From Euryodendron excelsum (Eukaryota; Streptophyta; Magnoliopsida; Ericales; Pentaphylacaceae), in NCBI GenBank assembly GCA_033060915.1, contig CM065378.1, positions 34,774,501 to 34,838,500 on the forward strand: a stretch of DNA of 64,000 nt, written 5' to 3'. Below, piece by piece: positions 55,224-64,000 of this stretch. The notes under the pieces were generated by a model. That model worked only from the letters and a program-made list of their open reading frames with translations. It searched no databases and was not told the origin of the DNA. How positions within the stretch are numbered: the stretch's first letter is position 1; every line of letters begins with the position of its first letter. The position numbers and the translations under genes are program-made.

Positions 55224-58200
55224 TGTCGCGCCCCGATTTTTCGCACTCGAAAAAGACAAGCGAGAAAAATACAATGCTCTCTCGTTAAAACTCATCCTCC
55301 TAGAAAGACGAGCACGACTAGGTTTGAATTGAAAATTGATTTGATTAAGGGCTATTGAAAAAAGGTTCGGAGTCGCCACCTAACTTGATTAAGGTGAGTT
55401 AGGTCACCTAAAATTAAGCACAATCCGAAGATTACACGTAGGGTTTTTGAAAAGATTTTGAAAACTTCCTCAAGAGAGGGTTTTTAAGAAAATAGGTAGT
55501 CTGGCAACTTTTGAAAATATTTAAGCCATTTTTGAAAATAACTCCATTTTGGACTTTGAAAATAGTGATCTAGGTTCGAAGGTTGGTTACATATAGGAAA
55601 GACGCACTAAGCCATCACCCTAGCCCACCCTTGTAGTACCTACATGTCTATTTACCCTAGGTTCACTCATTAGAGTATTTGATTAATAAACGTCAAATAC
55701 TATAAACTTTAGAAAAGAATTCTTAGAAAGGAGTTTGACATGATGCATGACAAGCAAGTGCAAAAAAATACTTGATTTTGAAAATAGATTTGACAAGAAG
55801 ATTTGATTTGACTTTGGAAGTAGAGTTGAAGAGATAGATTTGATTTGAAATTGAAAAGAAGGTTTTAGAAATTGAAAATAGAGATTGGGAAATAGATTTA
55901 AGAATTAGAAACTTGAAATAAATTATAGAATTGGAAATTTGAAAATAGTTATGGAATTGGAGACTTAAGAAAAGTTATGACCGCACCCATGAGGGTTGCC
56001 TATGTATTCCTTTTTGAAAATCAGGTCAGTCGTAGTTCGGATAAAGATTCCGATAGAAAATTTGATTTGAAAAGAGTTTGATTTAGAAAATTAAATTTTG
56101 ATTTGAAATTGACTTGGAAGATTTGAAAAGATTGGACTTTGATTTAGAATAGAACTTAAGGATTTGAAATAGACCTTAGAATTGACTTTGAACTTGATTT
56201 GGAAACATAGAGTTTTGAAAACATCTTGACTTTAATTGATGTTTGAAAAACCATCTCGGTTTAGAAAAAAATTTTTGGAGAAGAGTTGGAAGCTTCCTAA
56301 CTTTAGGGTTAGGGTCGAACTAAGGTCTAGACATCTAAGGACTTAGGATAATCTAAGGTTAAAGCATGTAATTGAATTAACTTGACTTGAACTTGAAAAG
56401 CTTGATTTTAGAAAGTTTGGTTTTGGAATACCTAGACTTAGGAAAGATAGGACTTGGGAAAGACTTGAGGTTTAAGAAATATTTGATTTGACTTAGAAGG
56501 GATTTAGAAAATATTTGACTTGAATGTTGAACTTGGAAGATTTGAAAAGTTGGAGTTTAAAAAAAAAAAAAAAGATTGGATTTAAGAAAGTTTAAAAATA
56601 GGAAAGTTCCGCTTTAGAAAAGTTTCATTTTAGGAAAGTTTCGAATTATGGAAGTTTAAAATAGGAAAGGATTTGAAATTGGAAAATTTTGAATTTAAAA
56701 AGTTTCAGCTTAAGAAAGTTTTGAATTTGGAAAAGTTTCCTTGTTGGGAAAGATTTGATTAGATTTGAGAAAGATTTGGAATTTGGAAAGTTTTAGAATT
56801 AGGAAAAGTTTGGGTTAAGAAAAATTTGATTTCTATTTCCTAAAATAAAAGATTGGATTCTATTTCTGAAAAGAAATAATTTGATTTTGTTTCCAAGAAT
56901 GGAGGATTTGATTTAGTTTTCAAAAATGGAAGATTTGATTTAGTTTTCAAAAACGGAGGATTTGATTTGACATAGACTTGGAAAGGAGAAATTTTGAAAA
57001 ACTTAGGTTTGGAAAGCCATAGCTTTGGTATAGGAAAAGTGATTTTGGAGATCTAAGATTTGATGTAGAAAATAAAGATTTTGAAAATCTATGTTTTGAG
57101 GTAAGATTGAAAATTATGTTTTAGGAGAGAAAATTAGGATTTCCTAACCATGGCTCTAGGGCTTGACTTGGGCTTCAAGAGAAAAGGATTTTGAAAAATA
57201 GATCTTTTTGGAAAGAGATTTTAGAGAGGTTTTAGAAAACAATGTTGGAAAGAGGATTTGAATGTGGACTTTTAAAAGTGTCTAAAAATATCCCACTTTC
57301 CTAAAACGATTCTAACCATAGAGGGATTAAAACCATTCTAGGATTCTGGTTTTGAAAATGATAAAGATTTGAATATATGGACCATGAAAGTCATAGTAAA
57401 TGTAACACTTTCGTAAAGCAACCTTAACCACTAAAAGGCTAGAATTACCTTAAGATTGTGATTATGAAAATAAGTTTGGAAAAAGAAGATTTAATGCAAA
57501 TTTTGAAAACAATTTTCATTGCAAGTTTTGGAGAGATGCATGATCATGATATGCACAATGCAAGTTGAAGTCGTGAACATACAAGGTTAAAGGCTTCACC
57601 ACATAATCAAGGGGGCCGAACCCACGTGGTCTCCAGTTAGACTAAGAGAAAGCCTCCGACACGGTGACTTTCAATTGCCTAATCCTACACATGAACCGAG
57701 AAGTCCCTTGTTTCAAGCATGCAAGAAAGGGGGAAGAAGATAAGGGATTAAAATAGAAGAAAACCCAAGTGGGTTAGGAGAGAGAAGAGAGAGGGGGGAA
57801 TTGCGTAAATGTAAATAGAAAGTCTACCTTGTGTCTTCTTTGTTTTGCTTACTTTATTTGCTTTGTTTTGCTTGCTCGCTTGCTTTGTTTTACTTCGGTC
57901 TTCGAGAGGTTACTTTGGTCTTCAGGAGCTTCCGAGTTGCAGCACTTCAAGTCTTCAATGAAGGCTTCAGGGGTTCGTATATGAGTGTATAAGACTGTAT
58001 ATGAGTTAGGGTTAAGTGTATAGGGGCTAGGGTTTTGTATATAAAGGCTAGGGTTTGGAGAACCTAGAGAGAGCTAGGGTTTGGAAGGGCTTTAAGCTCT
58101 GTATATCGAACAACAAAGTTTTTAGACTGTGTTTGCGGACCCTTTTCACGCTAGAAGATGCTCTGTATTTATAAACAGAAGAGTGAACTGGAGCCTGCTG

Positions 58201-59210
58201 AAGTGACGCCAGGCAAAACTTTACATTGGCATCACTAGGAGTGGCGCTAGGCCATTTTTTGGCTTGGCGCCACTACTAGGGGTGCCAACCACGTAGGAAA
58301 CTTTTAAGGTCAGCAAACAGCATATCTTTCAAAGATTTGGGCACCTGTACTAGTAACTACCTTGCAATTTTTAGTCTAGCTTCACTCGGAGTAACTCTGA
58401 AAAATTCAGGAATGATTTAAAGGGCTGAAAATGGCCCAGAGGGCTAAAAAGGGATAAGAACCTTTAGAATAATGTCTCAGGGGTAGTAGACTTGAAATAT
58501 AATGTCAGGATGTGTTGGAATGGTTGACTGGGTTATTAGGAGCAAAACGGTCAATCGGGCTGGAAAGCTACTAGGATGGACTTGGAATGTCCCAGAAGAA
58601 GGCTTAGGGCTTGGAAACGTTAGCTAGAATGTTTCAGGAGGTTTTTGGTTTGATACCCAGAGCCGGCGTGGTTGGCAAAGCGACCGGCCCACTAGGGGCA
58701 AAAGGGTCATTTTGCATTGGGCTTGCCAATATTAATTTAGAATGATCTGGAAAGGTTTTGAAAGGCCGGGGATACTATTAGAAGCATCCCTGGGAGATTA
58801 TAGGTTTAATAACCAAAGCCGGTGTGGTTCCCCAAGCACCCAGCTATCTAGGGGCAAAATGGTCATTTTAACCGGAGGGTCTTGGAATTGGCTCAAAACC
58901 GATTGAAAGGCACCTAATCATGTCAGATTATCTTTAGAACAATCTTGGAAGGGTAGACTTACCGCTTTGAGGACTTAAGTACTTTATTGAAAAAGTGTGC
59001 CGAAAAGCCCTACGGGCAGTTTGGTCATTTTTCACCGAAGTGGGCTAGCAAACATTGGTGTTGACCCAGGTTTTGAGTGTTTCTGTCACTCTGATGGTTT
59101 ATAACGAGTTGGTTTCCAAAGGTATCCCGTCTTTTGGTAAACGTGTCATGGCCAAGAGGCGTGTTCGATTCCGTGGCATAGAGGGTTTATTGGCAATTCC
59201 TTATATCAAT
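55224..59210 (-). mobile_element. 5' LTR of T3, interrupted at its U3 end
   Basis: The LTR reads from TGTCGCGCCCCG at 55224 and matches the 3' LTR at 19836 in order: conserved end, purine-rich tract, hairpins (about 57295-57350 and 57405-57455), TATA, modules and U3 repeats. It breaks at 59210 inside the TTATATCGA segment kept in other LTRs (for example 31790 in reverse). About 640 bp are missing and should lie beyond the Athila-like element. Confidence 0.88.
58166..58173 (-). promoter_or_regulatory. TATA box of the T3 5' LTR
   Basis: TATTTATA on the plus strand; minus-strand reading TATAAATA, placed as in the other LTRs after the GGCGCC modules (about 58205-58290). Confidence 0.6.
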
Positions 59211-60495
59211 TGATGAGAATGTAAATGTCATATTTTTCTCCCTTAATGTCTAGTCTTTTATACTTGTTTGGTGCCTAAAGATACTCATTATTATATTTTG
59301 ATTTAGGTTGCTATGGAATGCCAAAGAAGAGAATCCTAGGTTAAAAGGGACAAATTTGAGCTAAAATGCAAACAACGTTCGAAGGAGCGTTCAAACGGTC
59401 AAAGAGGGGCGTTTAAACACTTACACATGCGTTCGAATGACACGTCAAACAGATTCACATCAATTTCAGGTTCGGAGTTCCCTCAAAATATACAGAGAGT
59501 AATTTTTTCGTTCGAAGTGCGTTCGACGCATCGTTCGAACGGTAGTAAGGGTGTTCAAATGGTTATGCGCAGTTGCAGATTTTTAAAGGCCTATAAAAGC
59601 TGGGATTGTTTTGTTTCTAGGGTTGGCGTTTTTCATATTATTCTAGGAGAAAAAAAAAGTAGCAGAAAACATACGTTTCTCTTTTCTTCTTTGACTTATT
59701 CCTTGAGTTTTCTTTATGGCTCTGCGTGGCTAAACTTTGAATCTTGGTCAGAGGAAACGGAAGCCTCAAAATTAATAATAAACTGTGAGATCTAATTTGT
59801 TTTCATTATTCGGTTTATGATTTGAGTATCGAATGTTATTCTATGCTTATTTTCATGATTGTCTTGTTTAATCTCTAGGAGGCCTATTAGTTTATTATTC
59901 GTTGCAATCTACTGTTAGGTTAGATATCAAATCCGTAATTGTTTGATCCCTCTAATTTGTGAAGCAACTGAGATTTAATGATTTGCTACGTTAGGAATTA
60001 TTAGATCTTAGGAAGGACGTTCGACTAAATTAAATGCAATCGCTTGTGCTTGTGTCGTTTAGTTTCATCGATTTCTCTAATTCTTAAGGCTACTACTAGA
60101 TTAAACCTTGAGTACTTATCCTGGGTTGTTTAATAGTTAGGGTTAATGAGATCGCTTGTTTTCTAATTAACTACAACAAAGGAGAGATAGGAAAACGGTT
60201 CCGACAGTGGATATTCAATGTGTGAATTGATATGCTTGCATCGATGATCAGTTATATAATTTCGATGGTGGATGTTGACTCAAACCAAGGTTTGTTCTTT
60301 TAATTGATTTCAACACTTTAATTTGAATTGTTTCGTAGTTGTTATTATTAAAATAGTTTTCATTATATCCAAAACCCCCATCCTTGTTCACATAGCATAA
60401 AACTAGGCTAGACACTCTCCGCGGGAACGATCCTTACTCGCACTACTACATATTTGTTTTTTGGGTATCGGTTTTGTTTTTAGGTGCCCGCGACA
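59211..60495 (+). mobile_element. 5' LTR of the Athila-like element
   Basis: The start TGATGAG is placed where similarity to the T3 LTR ends. The end is less certain: CGACA at 60495 or GCACA at 60500, shortly before the PBS. A TATA box at 59592 and a cluster of GTTCGAA-type motifs upstream support it being an LTR promoter. The reading frame that crosses it (59427-59795) is not supported as a gene. Confidence 0.7.
59592..59599 (+). promoter_or_regulatory. TATA box of the Athila-like LTR
   Basis: TATAAAAG in the context GGCCTATAAAAGCTGGG, about 50 bp after the last GTTCAAA-type motif. Confidence 0.6.
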
Positions 60496-60508
60496 GCACA
60501 CCAAATTT

Positions 60509-60526
60509 TGGCGCCGTTCTCGGGGA
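60509..60526 (+). other. Primer-binding site of the Athila-like element (tRNA-Asp type)
   Basis: TGGCGCCGTTCTCGGGGA matches the complement of the plant tRNA-Asp 3' end, TGGCGCCGTTGCCGGGGA, at 16 of 18 positions. The preceding CACACCAAATT is the usual context in such elements. Confidence 0.85.
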
Positions 60527-60658
60527 GTGATTCTAGTTGATTTTTGTGCTTCTTGTGATCCTTGTTTCATTAAAAAAAAAAGTATTTTAATTATTTTCAT
60601 TACTCTAGATTCTTCCTGAATTGTTTTTTAGGGTTAGTTAAAGTTTCCTTGACTATTT

Positions 60659-62186
60659 ATGATTGTAACTCGATCTTCTAATCAAGGTGATTTGCAGTGC
60701 GATCTAGAAATAGAGAGAACCTTGTACAGATCAAGAAGGGAAGTTCGGAGAAATTCAATAGAGAGCGATCCAGCTCTTGATTCCTTATTTGCTAGCAATT
60801 CTAATTTAGGAGAGGAGGAAGTCATAGCTTGATATCAAACTTTGAAAGAATTTGCCACCCCTGATCTGAATCAAAAACCCTTATGCATAACATTCCCTAC
60901 TTTAGATGTTACTACTAACTTTGAATTAAAATTTGAACTAATACATCTCTTGCCCACTTTTCATGGTCTTGCAGGTGAAGATCCTTACAAGCATCTAAAG
61001 GAGTTTCATATAGTATGCACGAGTATGAAACCCACGGGGGTGACTGAAGAGCAAATTAAATTAATAAGAGCCTTTATGTTTTCTTTGAAGGATTCGGCTA
61101 AGGATTGGCTATACTATCTACCCTCCAAAAGTATTACTACATGGAACTAGATGAAAAGATTATTTTTGGAGAAATATTTTCCAGCTTCAAGGGCGGTCAA
61201 CATTCAAAAAGAAATTTGTGGTGTAAGACAGCACAACGGAGAATCTCTACACGAATACTGGGAACATTTCAAGAAATTATGTGCAAGTTGTCCCCATCAT
61301 CAAATTAGTGAATAACTTCTTATTTAGTATTTCTATGAGGACCTTTTTCCCACTAATAAGAGCATGATTGATGCTGCTAGTGGAGGAGCTTTGGTGGATA
61401 AAACTCCCAATGCCGTAAGAAACCTGATTGTGAACATGGCGGCCAATTCTCAACAATTTGGCACTAGACTTGACCACTCACCTAAGCATGTCAATGAGGT
61501 AAATACCTCCTCCATTGAACAACAAATTGTGAGTCTAACTTCTCTTGTTCATCAAATGGCTATAGGTAATATGCAAACGGCGAAGGCTTGTGGGATTTGT
61601 TCAGTAGTAGGACATCCGACTGATATGTGTCCAACTCTTCAAGAGGAGCCCATTGAGTAAGTGAATGTAGCAGGTGGTTTTCCTGGACAACCACAAAGAA
61701 AGTATGATCCATATTCGAGAATGTATAATGTGGGATGAAGGGATCATCCCAATCTTAGCTATGGGAATCCACAAGTGAATCAACCCATGACTCAAAACCG
61801 TCCAAGTTATCAGTAATATAAGCAACCATACCCCTTAGACAATAACCAGGCCAAACTTCTAACTCTGGTATGTTTTTAGAAGATATTGTTAAGTCTCTTA
61901 CCACTAATACCATGCAATTTCAACAGGAGACAAAACAATTTCAACAAGAGGAAAGGGCCAGTATTCAAATTCTGGACAATCAAATGAGCCAGATGGCAAC
62001 CGCAATTAGTCGGCTAGAAGCCCAAAATTCGAGAAAATTACCCTTTCAGACAGTAGTAAATCCAATAAAAAATGCAAGTGCAATCGTCTTGAGAAGTGGT
62101 AAGGAGGCTAAGATTCCAGTAAAGGCAGCCCCTGCATTATCGAACCAAGAAAAAAAGCATCATAGCAGGCAAAAACGTTCCCAATG
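60659..62186 (+). pseudogene. gag of the Athila-like element, broken
   Basis: From the ATG at 60659 one frame (phase of 60842) gives the gag N-terminus, a stop at 60829, the retrotransposon gag core (L-L-P-T-F-H-G-L-A-G-E-D-P and A-K-D-W-L-Y-Y-L-P), a TAG at about 61148 and further stops near 61312-61325. M-I-D-A-A-S-G-G-A-L-V-D-K-T-P and an intact CCHC knuckle follow (C-G-I-C...G-H...C, 61589-61630). After more stops a frameshift moves to the phase of 61870, where a Gln-rich coiled region (F-Q-Q-E-T-K-Q-F-Q-Q-E) continues to 62186. Gag binds RNA and forms the particle; this copy cannot be translated whole. Confidence 0.88.
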
Positions 62187-63289
62187 ACGACGACGTACCT
62201 AAGCGTAAGTTTCCGCCTCTTTCTGATTATAAACTTGTGCCTCCTTTTCCTCAGGCTTTAGCAGAATATAGAAAAGATGAGCAAAATAAAGATTTATATG
62301 AGACCTTTCATAGATGCGAGATAAATATTTCACTTTTAGATGCTATTAAACAAGTACCCCATTATACTAAATTCCTTAAAGAATTGTGTACAATTAAGAG
62401 GAAACAAAAACTTAAGGGATGTGAAAAGGTGAGAGTAGGGGAGAATTTTTTTGCAGTTATTCAAAGAAAACTCCCTGCGAAGTGCAAGAATCCAGGTATG
62501 TTTACTATCCCTTGTACGATAGGTAACACTAGAATTGAGAAGGCCATGATAGATTTAGGAGCTTCTAGTAATGTCATGCCATATTCTATATATGCTTCTT
62601 TGAAACTTGGACCTTTGAATAAAACTAGTGTTGTGATTTAATTGGCTGATAGATCTAATGTCTATCCTAAGGGTGTAGTTAAGGATGTTCTTGTACAAGT
62701 TAATGATTTGGTTTTCCCTGCTGATTTTTATGAGCTTAATATGGAAAATGACGACCAAAATGCCCCTATTTTGCTAGGAAGGCTATTCTTAAAGACATCT
62801 AAAACTAATATGGATGTTCATAGTGGCACACTTACCATGAAATTTAATGGTGAAATTGTTAAGTCTAATATTTATGATGCCATGAAATACCCTTGTGATG
62901 ATAATCCTGTTTATTCTATTGATGTGATTGATTCTTTAGCACAGAAAGTTTTTGAACTTGATAGACAAGATGTGTTGGAAGTTGCCATCAGTAAGCATAT
63001 TGAGGAAGAGAATGAATAGTTAGTCTTGAGTACTGATTTGCGGGAAACTGTGGCAGCATTGAATGATTTTTCGAAGTTACAGCAGTCAGGTAACGTTCCT
63101 TATGTTGTGTTATCAGTTTCTAACGAAAGGCCTTTACCCTCTGTTTTGCAGGCCCTTATTCCAAATTTAAAGCCTCTCCCCAGTTACCTCAAATATGTGT
63201 TTCTTCGAGACGGAGGAACATTACCAGTGATCATCTCTAGTAAACTTTGTGCGTTGCAAGAAAGAAAAAAAAAACTTTGCAGGTCCTAA
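62187..63289 (+). pseudogene. Protease and linker region of the Athila-like pol, broken
   Basis: The aspartic protease centre D-L-G-A-S lies at 62552 on, followed by N-V-M-P and, later, A-P-I-L-L-G-R-L-F-L, the second conserved protease block. In-frame stops occur at 62639 and 63017. The linker with L-K-P-L-P-S-Y-L-K-Y and G-G-T-L-P-V-I-I-S-S leads toward reverse transcriptase. An A10 run at 63265-63274 coincides with the loss of frame just before reverse transcriptase. The frame is the same as gag, as usual for a gag-pol polyprotein of this group. Confidence 0.85.
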
Positions 63290-64000
63290 AAGAGCATAAG
63301 ACGGCTATTGGTTGGATAATTGTGGATATTAAAGGAATTAGCCCGTCTACATGTATGCATCGTATCTTACTTGAAGAGGAAGCAAAACTTTCCCGTTAAC
63401 TGCAAAGAAGATTGAACCCGCTCATAATGGAAGTAGTAAAGTAGGGGATCCTCAAACTTCTTGAAGTTGGAATGATTTGTCCTATTTCGGATAGCAATTG
63501 GGTTAGCCCAGTTCTAGTGGTTCCTAAAAAGACTAGAATAACTGCTGTAAAAAATCATAATGATGAGTTAGTTCCTACTCGTGTTCAAAATGGGTGGCGG
63601 GTTTGTATATATTATAGAAAATTAAATGTTGTAACCCGTAAGGACCATTTCCTGTTACCTTTTATTGATCAAATCTTTGAAAGGTTAGCTGCTCATTCTT
63701 ACTATTGTTTCCTTGATGGTTTTTCAGGTTATTTTCAGATTGCAATTGCACTAGAGGATCAAGAAAAGATAACTTTTACATGCCCCTTCAAGACTTTTGC
63801 ATATCGTCGCATGCCCTTCGGCCTTTGCAATGCCCCCGCCACTTTTCAAAGATGTATGGTTAGCATATCTTCAGATTATATTAAGCATATCATAGAAGTT
63901 TTTATAGATGATTTCACAGTTTATGAAGACTCCTTTGATAATTGTTTGCATAACCTTACACTTGTTCTTTAAAGATGCATAGAAACTAACCTTGTGTTAA
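63290..64000 (+). pseudogene. Reverse transcriptase of the Athila-like element, 5' part
   Basis: In the phase of 63472 the sequence reads K-T-A-I-G-W, M-H-R-I-L-L-E-E-E-A-K, two stops (near 63397 and 63443), then an open run 63472-63969 with typical Ty3 motifs. These are W-V-S-P-V-L-V-V-P-K-K, W-R-V-C-I-Y-Y-R-K-L-N, F-L-D-G-F-S-G-Y, F-A-Y-R-R-M-P-F-G-L-C-N-A-P-A-T-F-Q and the active-site box F-I-D-D at 63901-63912. The usual I-D-Y-R-K-L-N has Tyr in place of Asp. A TAA at 63970 interrupts before the window ends. The enzyme copies element RNA into DNA; this copy is dead. Confidence 0.9.

Larger units (their letters stand above)
19836..59210 (-). mobile_element. T3: minus-strand giant-LTR element, split by T4 and cut by the Athila-like element
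   Basis: T3 runs from its 3' LTR (19836-24399) through polypurine tract, antisense gene, spacer and leader to PBS (55204-55221) and 5' LTR (55224-59210). T4 interrupts it between 31007 and 53876. Joining the two sides with one copy of CCCCC restores a stretch that matches, in reverse, the T4 leader near 37505-37535, which proves that both parts belong to one element. Without T4 it spans about 16.5 kb here. About 640 bp of its 5' LTR are missing at 59210, apparently moved right of the later insertion. Confidence 0.85.
59211..64000 (+). mobile_element. Athila-like Ty3/gypsy element, 5' part
   Basis: An LTR of about 1.3 kb, a tRNA-Asp-type PBS, gag, protease and the start of reverse transcriptase run in order and leave the window at 64000. 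The PBS type and gag wording (H-G-L-A-G-E-D-P-Y-K-H-L-K-E-F) agree with Athila-type elements as I recall them. It lies in the 5' LTR of T3 and is thus younger than T3. Several stops and frameshifts show that it is not active. Confidence 0.85.

Noticed and set aside
59427..59795. Open frame of 122 codons in the Athila-like LTR
   Set aside because: It spans the TATA box and promoter region of the LTR, has no family resemblance and no start context.

Overview
The window looks like repeat-rich nuclear DNA of a flowering plant, and I found no ordinary host gene in it. The evidence is the content: plant-type Ty3/gypsy and Ty1/copia retrotransposons with plant tRNA primer-binding sites, stacked inside one another. 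The species cannot be told from the sequence. Almost all reading frames are decayed or are by-products of repeats.

Most of the window belongs to one family of very large LTR retrotransposons, here called the T family. It has LTRs of about 4.6-5.3 kb (TGTAAGCACCCC...GCGACA), a tRNA-Arg-type primer-binding site 2 bases inside the 5' LTR, a short gag remnant and a long non-coding spacer. An antisense, apparently spliced gene resembling the plant retrotransposon-associated DUF7745 family follows, then a polypurine tract. No member here has protease, reverse transcriptase, RNase H or integrase. The family is therefore best read as a non-autonomous relative of the Tat/Ogre branch of Ty3/gypsy.

Layout from left to right. 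T1 (+, 1-10331) shows spacer, truncated antisense gene and 3' LTR; its 5' part lies outside. A copia fragment (-, 10332-13852) follows. T2 (-) has its 3' LTR at 13853-17608 and some interior to 19835. T3 (-) has its 3' LTR at 19836-24399, antisense gene at about 24660-27569, spacer to 31007, leader at 53881-55203, PBS at 55204-55221 and 5' LTR from 55224 to 59210. T4 (+, 31008-53875) sits inside T3, flanked by the 5-bp duplication CCCCC, and is complete from LTR to LTR. T5, a solo LTR (+, 42039-46692) flanked by the duplication AATGC, sits inside the antisense gene of T4. An Athila-like Ty3/gypsy element (+, from 59211) cuts the T3 5' LTR and runs off the right edge; it carries LTR, tRNA-Asp-type PBS, gag, protease and the start of reverse transcriptase, all with stops or frameshifts.

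The order of insertion can be read from what cuts what: copia first, then T1 and T2 into copia, T3 into T2, T4 and the Athila-like element into T3, and T5 into T4. The most unusual features are the antisense two-exon gene kept in the T elements, palindromic GGCGCC modules shared by the LTR promoter and the presumed antisense promoter, and LTRs built from several unrelated repeat systems (81 bp, about 157 bp, 29 bp, paired hairpins and a long pyrimidine-rich tract).
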